Positions 1 to 13,700 of a stretch of 64,000 nucleotides of DNA are shown here, piece after piece. This DNA comes from Trichoplusia ni (Eukaryota > Arthropoda > Insecta > Lepidoptera > Noctuidae). The first letter of the stretch is position 1; every line of letters begins with the position of its first letter. The DNA lies in NCBI RefSeq assembly GCF_003590095.1, contig NC_039482.1, forward strand, positions 10,991,657 to 11,055,656, given 5' to 3'. A program made the translations under genes and the position numbers. Under the pieces are notes generated by a model. That model worked only from the letters and a program-made list of their open reading frames with translations, searched no databases and was not told the DNA's origin.

Positions 1-1778
1 AGATTACAGTTGCCATGTCACGGTGCATTGTTCCAATCTCAACTATTATACTGTGAAGTGACGTTGAATGAGTCAATCTCTTATCACGCGCCGGAGTACG
101 CTATAAATATTTTACGAGTTTTTCTTATTCGACGTCAATGTTACAGCACTACTCTACAAATGCGTACCGGCGACTTATGTTCCATGCGGTCACGCAATGA
201 TAATGTTGTGAAAAACGTATTATGCTGCAACTACGCAAAATAATAGTCATTTGTTTATACGTATGCGCTAGTATTTTACGTCAAAGGTCGTATTCAAGTC
301 TCGCTTATTTTGTTTTACTCTTGAATACCGTTTAAATACAATATATTGCAATGTATAAAGTTTCGGGCCCATATCGTTATGAGGCGAGCGAACAATTACA
401 GCCCACGCCTGTCTTCTGTAAAAATGTATCAACAAGTGAGATACATTCACGATAAATGTACTCATGTATTTAAAATCGTGGGGTTAAAGAACCTATTTTG
501 ATAAAATTATGTTGTTTCGCTAGCCATGTGACGTGTGAGCATTGTCCATTGACCTGTCACGTGGCGGCCACATAGTATTTATGTACATCGTGTACAACGA
601 ACTACGTAATGGATGTGCAAATTCCAATATCAATTGGTATCGATTGTCTACGTATCGATACATTAATCGGTCATGAATTTCGTGACGATTATTTCGTCAC
701 GTTAAATGGATGTCATTATACTAATAGCGTTTAGTTATAAACAACCGTTATTTAGTGGATGAGTTGTAACAAACATGTTATTATTTCTGCGTGAAGTATA
801 ATTTGTTGTCATTTTGCAAATGTGACTAACAGATTTACAGCTCATGTTCAAATCTGACCAAATATCGTACCTATGACCCCACATAATTACCCTATAACCA
901 CTCAGCTTAACGTGGTTACAATATAAAAAATTACGTGAACAATGACGTGTGAATGAAAGACGCACTAACATTTAGTAGTAATGCAACACTTTGGTGTGTG
1001 ACCTCACGCTATACGCGCGTACGATATCTACTACAAATTCCATTACCTGCCTTATCAAAGCTATAAAACCGCAGTACGTCGATGAATGGAAATCGCGACA
1101 TCTAAATAAAACGTAGGGTTGCGCGCTCTCCGCCCGTAGTCACAACCAGCCATGAACCGGGCTGACATTGAAAAATGATACATTTAATCCGCGAAAATAA
1201 ATAATTAAAATTAATTCCACGATGCACGACCGTTACCCTATAATATCAGGGCCGTACTACATAACTAGACCAGATATGTCACCTGATTGCCGTGAGTAAC
1301 CTTTGCCTAAATATAGCAATTAATTAAAAAACACGGTCACGTTAAATAGCGTGAAGTAAATAACGTCATCAATATTAGCAAATTAGCTAAGTAAATTAAA
1401 CAGCTATAGAATTGATTACAAATATTTTGTTGATTCAATTTCGAGTAATTAAAATTCGTTGCTAAGAAACATGGCCTTTGGCCAGAATTAACACTACTGT
1501 ATCTCACTTATAAAAATAAATAAGTATATTAAAAGCAATGTACATACGTACACAAGAAGTATTCGTCCACATTAACGTTTAGTAATCCATAAAACCATTA
1601 TCGTTTATTCTGTCTGTTCCGAAAAAACTTGGCAAAGATCCTGCGCTTATATTTAGAATTTCGGTTCATTAAGACCTCATTTGAACATTGAACTTTATAT
1701 GTATTGGGTATTGACAGATAAAAAAAAAACAATCGTATTTTGAAATTCGTTCTAATTTGTTTCTTTTTTTGTTCTCAG
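1..1778. other. Upstream region of the HR4 gene, no coding exon seen
   Basis: AT-rich DNA before the first recognised coding exon of HR4. I see no conserved open frame; the short open frames here have no family features. A GTCACGTG E-box lies at 556-563. The segment directly before the exon ends in a pyrimidine tract and an AG at 1777-1778, so at least one 5' non-coding exon must lie further upstream or outside the window. Confidence 0.5.
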
Positions 1779-1783
1779 GAATA

Positions 1784-4700
1784 ATGACACTCAGCCGCGG
1801 CCCGTGTGACCTCGACAACATGAGTCTGTTCCAAGACCTCAAACTTAAGAGGCGGAAAGTTGACTCCCGATGTAGCAGCGATGGTAAGTACACACAGCAT
1901 GCAAATGAACCCAATATGAATACTACATGTTTTATCCTCGTCATTGACTATTCAAATTAAATTCATACGATTAAAATTAAACAGATTTCTACATAATTTC
2001 ATTGAATAACAACAAATTGAGCAGTTCGTTTTACTAATTTTCTTTTAAAGAATTGTAAATAGGAATAACAAAACGTGTAGTATTTATGTTTTTCCGTCTT
2101 CACGCCCAAGAAAAGAACACTATAGACATTACGAATAAATGTTAACGTCAATGACACATTGTCAGATGGTTCGACGTGGTCTGTCCACTACAAATAAATA
2201 GATAAACTAGAATACGTAAGATCGGTCCTAGGTTCCTATTCTGTAAAACCATGACTTTTCCAATAGAAATTTTGTGGACCTACCGTCAAGTCTAAAATTT
2301 ATATTATTCTCAGTGGAAGCAACCTATCGCTGTCTACCGTGTAATGGTCCACAACTACAATACTTTGAAAGGTGGCGGCAGGATTTCTGTACTGTATCAA
2401 AAATCCAAAACCGAACCATCATGGCTCTTATAGTTCAAAGCACATCCGTATTCTGCAAAACCATGACTATTCCAAGAATTGACTAGTAAGGAGACTGAAC
2501 TTCCCAACGCATCAGGACTGCATCTCAACCGAACTATAATTGCTCTAACAGTTCAGAATAGGTCTGCCAGTATTTGTTATTCGTGTCGAGATGTCGCACG
2601 TAGTTGCGACGCGGATCACGGACCGCTATCACTTTCTGTCGCTGTGAAGTCCTTTGTCACTTGTAATTTCATTTTCATTTAAACGTGCTCCTCGTGTTTG
2701 TAATGACGTTCTTAAAAAATATACATTCTAACTTCGAAATTTTACTTTTTATTTTAAAACGTGATTGTAAATTGTTTTTGGATCTCTAGAAGAAATCTTT
2801 TTTGAACATATTAAATCATTTTGATAGAGTCATTTAAGTATTATTTACATAATTGGTTCGAAATTAGAATAAATAATTATCACTATTATCTTAATGGATC
2901 GCGATATTGATTTAATGATTTACATATTTCTAATCATTAGACCTTATGTTAGAATTTAATTTAAACTTGTTTTCAAGTATAATAATCAACGCGACCTACT
3001 TAAAAAATTAAAGTATAACGCAAAACATATAAGTATTCAGAAGGAAGCTTAATTTTAATGGGAGTAAAGCTTGTAAACAAAAGAAATCTTCTTCCGCTGA
3101 TAAACCAATCAAATCGATAACAAATTACACAACAAGATGCTCAACAACTAAGTGTTTGATAACGATCTTCAAATGTTAAATAACAGCTGAGCAGCAAGCT
3201 GTGAGAGTCGCGACAGGCTTCGAGAAATTATACTTTCACTCGCGAAAAAAAAACTTCCAAAAACAAGATCCGGTTCAACAAGCTACAGACACTGCACAGA
3301 TTAAAAACACTAGCATATTAACTTTGACATTTCAAACTTTTAAAGATAATATAAGGAAACCGGAATATTTTTTATACAGCATAGTTTATTGAACGTATTA
3401 GTGATGAAAGTAGATGATCTGATCAGCATTGTTTAGAGAGTGAAACTGAAAGTTTTATCTGAAATCTGGACATTGCAATAAAGCATGTCTAACTATTGAA
3501 AATGCGGCTGGACTGAATGATGAATAGGTTTCATAGTCATTCATTATTCAAAACTGGAACCATGAATATATTCAGTATAAACGAATGAAAAAAACCGCGT
3601 ATAGTTTCGGTTAAGTACTACGCAGTTTAAAAAACCGTTAACTGTACAATCTCCAAACATAACTGTGTATGAACTTGTAAAATTTCACATGTTACATTTA
3701 ATTTGTTATGATTGCGTAATAACGACGCTGACGTCACGATGATAAAGAAAGTTTACGTAAACCCACGAAAGGTGAAAGCAATAAATACCGGTGCTGTAAT
3801 TATTGCTATTGTGGCCTCGTGAATAATTCATGAGAGAAAGATGAATTCACTGTCATATAACGTAACATCACGATTCGAGCCTGAGGCTGCAAGCGGTTTA
3901 AGAACTCAATCATTGACTGTACTTCCCTAACGGTTGTCTGACGTTTTAAAGCAAACCAAGCAAAAAATGTATTTATAGTTTATTTATCATGATAAATGAC
4001 CTATTCGAGATTCAGAATACATAATTATGTAGTCTGAATGGACGAATTCTTTTGCCAAAACATTCTATTATTAAATTAAATTTATGAACTCTTATACCGC
4101 GTAAAGATGTTAATCAAATCGTATACAAAAAGATTTCTTAAATTTGAAATAAGCAAATTAAAAAAAAGGACGCCTTTAAATAATGTCCATAATATTCAAG
4201 CATATTTTTTAAGCATTGATAAAAAAATACTGAGCTACACTCGAATTTTAAATTCAGTCCATTGTATACTACAGGGCAGCGTTTCGTTTCACGTGGGGTG
4301 TGACGCTGTCCGCCATGACGCGAGTCAGCGTCACTGTGACGCGCCCCTCACACGCATTTGTGACACACCACTTTGTACGTACTAACAAGATAACGACCCG
4401 GCCCATTGTTTTTACTTACTTAATTATGCGTGAAAAATGGGCATTCCTCAGAAATCGCTGATAATAATAATCAATGATTATTCGCATTTTGAATTTGACA
4501 ACATGCAAACAGATACGCTTTATGGGCGTGACTAGATAGGTAAAAATATACTTACCCAATACTTATTGGTTATATGTCGATGATTTGTTATAGTGCATAA
4601 AATAAAATTACAAAAATAAATCACAAGGATAAATCCCATATTCATTTAATTTTGTCCTGTAAAACTAAAAAATGCAACAGCAATAAACAATATAACCTCA

Positions 4701-7700
4701 CAACGAACAATACATTTAAAGTTTAGTTAAACCAAGTAGGTATAATGGTATAATCCTATAAATACTACATATACGTGAATAACTTCAGGCTAAAATTACA
4801 TATATAAGTTCTAATCGCAGAGTCGTTGTACTGCAACTGAAGGTCTCTTGATAACACAGCTACTGCCGTGCGTAAATAAATTACTACTAGATTCAACTGC
4901 AATACTAATTCCATTATTTTCAATTCGTTTGTATCGCCACATGGTAATCCATTGCGCATTAAGCTTTGAGTGAAATACTCGTAACAAGAACTTTGCCAGC
5001 AGTGAATATAGGTTTTGATCAGTTTTCAGATTTTTTTTTATACCTGAGTAGAGTATAGTGCATTATCACAATGGCTTCAATTATAGCCCTTGTAAAGCGA
5101 CCAAGAATTGGTTTTTAGTTTTGAATCGATACTATGTTCACAATCGGCGAGCTTCGTAATAAGAAACTTAATGATTAGGGTATCAAAAATCTTCATGTCA
5201 ATTCGATTTTCTTTAAAAAATCCAGGTGTGCATTGGAAAGCCAGTACAAAGGACGTCATTAAATAAAAATCAGAGGTCAACATTACCGACCTTTTTACAC
5301 TTTCTTTCTTGATGGATGTCAAATTTCACATAATTATTTACAGACAGCATTGTTAAGCGCAAAAACATCAATTACCTGACAGTTTTCATGTACGGCATCA
5401 ATCACAATTCTTTTATTTCGCTTATTCTTTGAACACGAATATGAATGGCAGAGCCCTGTAAATTGAAATATTTTTTCATAAAGTATTCGTAATTTTTTTA
5501 AAGATTTGAATGGTGTTAATACAATGGAGGATTTAAAAATAAAATCTATTAATTCCCATTTTCCATTGCAGGGCGAAATGTCACTAAGACAGTTCGTTTT
5601 TAACTAAGTTCTGAGAGAGAGAGAGGTTAATGTTTTTATAAAACCAGCCAGTGTGCTTGAGTGAGTTTAATAATGAAAACAATAATTAAAAAATAAATGA
5701 ATGTCGTCATTTCACAGCGAGTTGAATTAAAATTTCAACTCATTTATAAATATGACGTTGGAATTATTTCTCATTCATAATTTAGCTTTGGAACTTCAGG
5801 TCATCAGGACATTCATTCTGGTGACAACTAATAAAATCTATTTATGAGAGTACTTTTCATTCTTCACTGCTGGTGCTCATATTTATAATAATGACTATTA
5901 ATTTAGAAATGTATTTTAAATCTAATCGCATCTAATCTTCTCTGCCATTAACATCTTATTATTTCATGTGATAAATTTAACCTTTTCTAATTACGTAGGT
6001 CAGAGATTTAAGTCAAGATTGACAGACATTATCATAGGTACCATGAGAACGAGAGAGACAGAGAATCCTGTAATGAGAATGCTTGATATTTCAATCTTCC
6101 TTTCTAATATTAATATTTTAATATAAATCAACCCTAATAGTAAAAGGGGGTTTTATATCCATTACAGTGGTAGGGGAGTCTCTAGAATGAATAGTTGTCT
6201 TGTTATACGTCAGGGTAGGTGGCGCCGCGTCACGTGGCCGCGCCGCTGTGGGGTGAGTCGCGAGGGAGGTGCCGGCGTGACCCACTTTCCCTGTGTCGGT
6301 GACCGCGGCCGACCTTCGGGCCTGCACCGACCGAATAAACGATCCTTCATCCGCACCCAACTGAAAAAGGCCGCGCTTGCATAACCCTCCCGTAAACTAC
6401 CCGGTAACTCTTTCAATCCTACCAGTACAATACTGATTACCTCTCACTATTTAGGCAATAAACTCTCAACGTAAAATAATGAACTCTAACGCTCACCAAA
6501 GGCAACCAGATACAGGAAAAGTTACATTGTGCAACGTTACCACCGCCATAAACAAGTAGTAATCAGAACGGGACGTTTATCTAGGCGCTTGTGTGAGTCT
6601 ACCTAGAACCTCTAGAGCTAGTATTGCATCACGCGGCTAGAAAGATCGGTCCCCACCAATGATGTGGTAAAGGACGCGAAGTGAAATAGAGATCGTCCTC
6701 GAAGCGAGAGCGGTGCACGCGTTGCACTAGTCATTGTGCGGTTGCACTTCGCACGCACGGCCGTCGGAGTGACCTAATAGCGGCTGGAGGGAGGGACCGG
6801 GAAGCGCCGCGGGGAGCGGGGCGGCCGCCGCGAGTGCGGTAGGTCGGGCTCACTGCGCGCGCCCGCCGCCCGACGTCGCGCCGCCGACAGTGGAAAACTT
6901 TCTTCGCGACTTTTCCTCGTGTAAACAAAACCGCGCAAAATTTTGCGCCCGCGCGTCCCACAGGCTCGGCCATCGCGCGCTTTTACTCAAATGAAGTTAA
7001 TTATTTCACCGCAATTTCGTTTTCAGTTCATATTTTCAGTTATCATAATCTTGAAATTCGCAATTAGACCCTTGTGGACAATTATGTGATTAAATAAGAG
7101 TTCCCTCAAGTCTATTGACAATTGACCGTGTTTGCGATGTAAGCCAGGTCACGTGAGAGGGTAAAGACTACGCCTATGGATTTAGTAATAAAAAGTCGGT
7201 AAAGTTTACGTGCTTAGAATTTATGATTTGATTTATTATTTGTTGAATTTTATAAACTATTGGAAAACTGGATTTATATCATCTAAGGGGTGTTATTAAA
7301 TTCATAGAAAATAGATGTACGTTTGTGCTTTGTCCCTTTACTTCTTTGTGTCTTCAGCATGCATTAGATCGAGGCTCTAAGATAAATAAAAGTCATCATG
7401 TGTCTTTAATGTGAATAACTATTAATTCCATAATTTATTGTGCTTTACAGTATCTGCAATACAGTATTTTTTTTAAAAATGACTATGCCTCACTTTTCAA
7501 GTTTTTCTCACTTCGTTAGAATATTTATTTATTATCATGAATTTACAATTAACTCATTATACCGAACCTCCTAGGAAAATTGATTTGAGTAAGCAGTGCT
7601 TACATTTTTTAGAACCACGTATTTTGTTTTTTTAATCATTAGTGAATATAAAATGTTTATAAGTGTGTATTTGTAAATGATATAACATATATAGCGTTAT

Positions 7701-10700
7701 TGTTGTGTGACGTAGAGCCCTTTGTGGTGTGTGTGGGGCGCAGGCGCAACGCTTCCGGGCGCCGCATCTGCGCTCGCGCCGCTTTCACTTTCTCCTCGCG
7801 CGCGCCGCCGCATCTCGTGCTCGCGCCGCGACCCGCATCTACGCTTCCTACATTTTCCACATCTATTCCGGATAGTTATATAAAATATTATATTTCGTAG
7901 CCAAATACTATCAGATCTCAATAATTCAACTTCAGCGCGAGGATTGCTTCTGAAGAAATTAAGCTCATTGGTATATTAAACTCCTTATGATGAAACTTGT
8001 TCTAAAACTTAACCATAAATACAATAGATTAGTTTTGTATGTGGCCGGGACGGCAGCGGCGGCGCTCACATCGTGACGCAACCGGCTAGCTAATCTAGTC
8101 GGCGGCGTCGGGAAGTGCAGTGTCGCGTCCCTGCGTCGCGCCCCGCGCGCTCTAACTACGATCGCGCCGCGCGGTCGTTGACATTTCACCTAGTTTCTAT
8201 TTGTCGCTTCTAAAAAGTCTATGGTGTTCTTTTGTATCGCGTTGAGACGAGAGGTCGCCTGTCACTTTTGTTGACCGCTATTTGTGTGCCCACAGGCGAG
8301 TCGGCCGCCGATACCAGCACGTCGTCGCCGGACCCCGGCCCGCCGTCGCCGCGCATGGCCGAGGCGGGCTGCAGCACGCCGCCGCACCCGCCGCCCGTAT
8401 TCGACGGCGGTGGCTCCCCGACACCCTCGCCTGCTTGCCATCCCACCGTTATCCGCTCTGCGCCACCATACTCCGTCATCAAGTTTGAGGGTGCACAGGC
8501 CCCCGTCAAGGCGGAGTGTTCGCCAGCAAGCAACAAACCTGATGCGACCCCACCTTCCCCGCTTTCCTCTGTAAAGCTTGAAGGATCCCAAGATTCCCAA
8601 CAATACAGGCAGCGTATCCTCGCTCCCCCGCCGCCGGGCTCTCATACTTCGCTATCGCCGGGACCCTGGCCTCCCGCTGCCTGCATAAATGGTGTCAAAC
8701 CAGAACTGATCGGAGGACACTTCCCACCACAACAACTCGAACCCAAACCAGGCGTACGAGGATCTGCACAATGGCGCGGAACACCCGCTGTTATTATGGG
8801 CGAGTCTGGTGGAGTTCGAACGATGTTCTGGACGCTGCCGGCACCCACGCCTAGCGGGGAACCGGCTGCGAGTGCATCTCATACCCCGACGCCACCCACA
8901 CCTGACCCAGCTACCTGTAGCGAAGAGTCGGCTGCGAGACTACTACTTAACCTAGGTGGTGAGTTAAGGCGGCCACGTGGGCCTCCCTTGAACATGGAAT
9001 TACTATGGGCGGGTGACGTGTCGCAACTGCCGGCGCACCAGCAGATCACCGCGCTGAACCTGAGCGCGGCGGCTGGTAATGTGGCGGGCGCGTCACAGGT
9101 GGCGGGAGCGAGCGCGCTGGCACTACCCAGACCAGAACTTAGAGCTTATGCACCTGAGGCTGAGCGAGATGAAGATGAACAACCAATGATCTGCATGATT
9201 TGTGAAGATAAAGCCACAGGACTGCATTATGGCATTATCACATGTGAGGGGTGTAAAGGTTTCTTTAAACGGACTGTACAGAACCGACGAGTTTATACGT
9301 GCGTCGCTGATGGTGGCTGTGAAATAACAAAAGCGCAAAGAAATAGATGCCAATATTGCCGATTCAAAAAATGTATTGAACAAGGAATGGTTTTACAAGG
9401 TATGTATCGACATCAAATGATTATTTCCTCATTCACGTCATATTAATGGCATTTTCTTAACAACTTTTTTACTTCAGCCGTACGGGAAGACCGGATGCCG
9501 GGCGGAAGAAATAGCGGTGCGGTTTACAACCTGTACAAAGTAAAATACAAAAAACACAAGAAAGCAAATAAGGCAGCGACGACAACAAGCCGAGCGTCAC
9601 CTCCTGAGAAGCCTAAAGACCCTTTACCGCCTATCCCATCACACCTCGTTAACGGCACCATTCTTAAGACTGCACTCACAAATCCTAGCGAGGTACGTCA
9701 AGTTTTAAAATACCGATCGTGAGTTACGGTATTTAGCTAAACATTCTGATATTAACATCTGCCCTTTACTTTCAGGTTGTCCATTTAAGAGCACGGTTAG
9801 AAAGCGCCGTGTCATCATCGCGAGATCGTTCTATACCGCTCGAAAGGGCGTTACACATGATCCGAGCGCTGATTGACTGCGATGCCATGGAGGACATCGC
9901 GACGGTGCGACATCTACCCGACCTGCTCCACGACACCTCAGAAATTGGGGACAAGCTGTGTAAGATCGGAGACTCGATCGTACACAAAATGGTGGCTTGG
10001 ACGAAAAAACTACCATTTATCATGGAAATACCTATGGAAATACATTCCAAGCTGTTGATGGAGAAATGGCACGAGATCTCAGTACTGACGACGGCGGCGT
10101 ACCAAGCGATGCACGGGAAGCATGCGCACGCGCCGCCCTCGTCGGACCATGAACAAGACTTTATGCAAGAGGTGAGTGCCTTCGTAAATTGATTGCTGAA
10201 GCCGGCAGCTGTAGATTAGTAGTTACGAAAGACGCATTAAAGTGTTTTTTCCACACAATTTGTCTAACGAGCCCTAGATGTGGCTCAAGCACGCTTCGGG
10301 TCACACTCGCTCCAGAGACTTCCGCACATGCGCCGGAGTGCAGTTACGTGATCTGCATCGCTTGCGCAACCGCGGTAGAAAGTCGCCGGCTGCGGCTGCC
10401 AGACAACTAGTTGCACTCGGACGTTTGCACATTCGCTATAACCAGCTTTACTCTAGGCAATTAATGCTGTTCTATACAGCGAACATTTCTATTATCTTCT
10501 GATTCCGTCGTTCGATTGTTCACTTTCGACTGTAAATCAAGTTTAACTATTTTGGTAGTGGTAAATTAGCTGTATTTATATTATTTATCGTTTGTCTAGT
10601 TAGGAATTGTATACAAATGATTTCGCTTGAACATGCAACGAACAGGATCACGACCTAAGAATTGCACGTGTTACGTAAACCGCGTACCGGTGCGGTGCCG

Positions 10701-13700
10701 TAATAAACCTAGTACAGAAAGTATTTTTCATTGTCTAGAGCATTTCCTTCTTATTTATGCATTCGATATTACGTTATATAAGATATTACGTTCGGTATTC
10801 CACACCTTTTTACGTCAAAATAATGCAGATGGATTAGCTAGTCGTCGTTATAATTTGCGATTGGAATAGTTGTATGAATGTTTTATACGCAAATAGGCAA
10901 CAACCAGAAGAGAGTTGGCAAACGCTTTACCTTATTAACATTGAGTTATTGTCAAATGAACGTATTGCAATTGTTTTATAGAAAACAAAGCGCACTGGAA
11001 AATACATGAGTGTCTACCAAAACCGAACTAGCAATGGAGTGAATAGTACATTCTTGAATAATGCTATTTATCAAGCTAATGTTATTTAGCAAATTGAATA
11101 ATTGACAGAAAAAATATAATTCAATTTAATGTAGATAAAATGTCTCTTAACAAAAAAGATCATTAAAATAATAAAAAAATACAGACAGAACGACGGAAGC
11201 AGTACTGATGATAAAATCTTTTCAGCTATACCTAATAAAATTGATTTGACTTCTTATTCAAATTCTATACTTCTACAACTCTACATAGAAATAACCGGCT
11301 TAATTTCCCCAACAGGTAAACGCCAACCTTCGGACGCTGCAGAACTGCCTGACCTCGCTGATGGGGCGCCCCATTACGCTGGAGCAGCTGCGGCTCGACG
11401 TGGGGCTGGTGGTGGAGAAGATGACTCAAATCACTTGCGTCTTCCGCCGCATCCAGCTCCGCATGGAGGAGTACGTCTGCCTTAAAGTCTACATACTCCT
11501 TAATCAGGGTGAGTGACAACTCTTTGCTGTAACCTTTTTACTATTAGTAATCTGGGATTTCGAAGCTATGCAACCTCTTTTTCAGACTTTAGTCAAAGAT
11601 CAACAACAGTCATAGAAATTATTCTGAGTGATTGTTAGAAATTCAAAAACAAGAAAAGGAACAGAATTTTATTATATTTGAATTTAGCACATCGGCTTCA
11701 AAAACAAAAACATTCGCGTTATTTAAATTTAAATGTCAAGTTGTTCGTTATTGATAAAAGAAACCTAATATTACATTTATATATCATAGTTTAATAAACT
11801 AAATATGTCAATACCTTCACAAAAATATTTTAATAACTCTGACGTCAAATGGACAGATCAGATGAATCTTTTATTAACAAAATGTGTTAATCGGTAGCTG
11901 GATAACCTTTCACCGCGTTGCAGGCCGTTAAGGTTCACTGGTATTTAGGCTAAATAAATAAGATGAATGGAACACTTCCTTGTTTACAAAATATTTAAAT
12001 AAATTTATAACAATTATCGTATCGTCGTATAATTTAAAAAAGAATGAAAAAACCGAACATTTCACCACAGAAAACCAATTGCCGGTCTATATTAGAATAG
12101 GTTTGAATTTATTGAAGGCTCATAGTTATTTGCTAGTTTGTATAGTATGTAAGTGTGGTCAACCAACAAAGATGTGTCGGTTCCTGACTACACAAGTCAA
12201 CGCACCGCATTGTAATCCTGTTAGAGGCTGGCGAGGGGTGCATCGGCCCATGATGCATGTAGGTCACTTACATTACGCAAGCTAGCCAACCTCCTCCGTC
12301 AACGTCTGAAACATTATTCTACTCCTTTATGACATGACGTTGACGTAAGAATCATAGGAACCGAAACTATTGTTAGCATGTCTTAGAAAAAAATATGGAC
12401 AAATTATTTAGAAAATTTGACCGTATTCAAAAGAAATAACTACACTTTCAATTGTTAAACGCAAACCATGCAACAATACATCAATTTATCATAAAAAATA
12501 GAGCTTAAAACTTTCTATACGAAAGTCTAACGGTAAAGTTTATTCAATGATTAATCGGCGCAATGCGAGATATGACAGAACAATAAAAAACTTGATACGT
12601 AGTGATACGCAATGCAGACTTGGTTAGGAATATTATGATTTATGTCACAAGTAACCCAGATGTGGACACCGATTAGGAAGCACTCGGTACATTGATAACA
12701 ATTTCACTCGGTGAACTCTACTGACACACGAAACTCCGTCAATATATTGACCTGATAAGACATCTTAGTACAGCTCCCTTCCAAAAAGATCATACATCAG
12801 AAGTCCAGATTTTCCATCATAAAGTCACTATTTCGAATTTATTTACGGCATTGTGACTGCATATAAAAGACACTCCGCACTCAACGTACGTACTCAATAG
12901 CCTTGTATAAACAAAGTAGTTGAAACGTAATTTCATTAGTTACACCGAAGACGTGAAGTTTAAATAACTTAGTTTAAGACGCAATACATTCTGTGCGTAA
13001 GATTGGCCAGCCTTCAGAGATTGAATACTAAAACAAGTCCTTATACACGTCCTAGTGGACTAGGCAGGGAAACTGTGACATCCTGTGTTATCGCTGTAAG
13101 TGGGTCGCGGTACGCTCTAGCGCCATGTTTGAAAATTATTTTCACTGCGCCAGCAACGTGCACATTAATACGTCAAGTAGGTGCGCTGTTTATCAAACTA
13201 TGAAAGTACTCAGTGAGTGTTTAGCAGCGTTCGGAAATACCGCGTATTATGTTGCACTTCGGTTATGTAAATTAAACTGAACATACTATGTATAAATGTA
13301 GAATACTTCAAGTATGTGTTAAGAGATTATGACGTCATTCCGAAGCCTGATCTCGGATAATTAATCATTTTACTCCATCCCAACGTCGTACTTAAGTACT
13401 CAAGAAACTGTTCATATATAAAGTCTTAATCGCTTCTGAAATTGTCGTTTACATCATTAAATTAATGACGGAATTTGTTTGCCAAACCACTGCAGTATGG
13501 CCACAAATCAAATTCTAAATCTAAACGACAGTCAAATGTTTTTGCCGTCATTAAAAAAAAACAATGTATTTTTCTTTACTGTCATATATAAAACCATCAT
13601 AATAGTTAGGAATACATAGTCTGGCAACAAATATACGGCCTTTTTCCTCATTCTAAATAAAGTCACGGCTATAACGTTATCAAATCTGAGATCTACAGCA

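Larger units (their letters stand above)
1884..8295 (+). other. HR4 intron 1 with CpG-rich islands
   Basis: A 6.4-kb intron, mostly AT-rich. Four GC/CpG-rich patches stand out: about 6210-6390, 6770-6970, 7735-7855 and 8040-8185. Two GTCACGTG E-boxes (6229-6236 and 7148-7155) and one perfect TGACGTCA (3729-3736) lie inside. An imperfect direct-repeat cluster occupies about 2228-2560. I recognise no other gene. Donor 1884 (GTAAGT) and acceptor 8294-8295 are consensus, although the polypyrimidine tract is weak. Confidence 0.6.

Noticed and set aside
6118..6416. Overlapping open frames on both strands in a GC-rich patch
   Set aside because: All frames are open because of GC bias, and products are low-complexity. 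More likely a regulatory or repeat segment of HR4 intron 1.
8232..8295. N-terminal extension of the large HR4 open frame
   Set aside because: It opens with TTG, not ATG, and the acceptor at 8294-8295 joins in phase to the recognised HR4 first exon.
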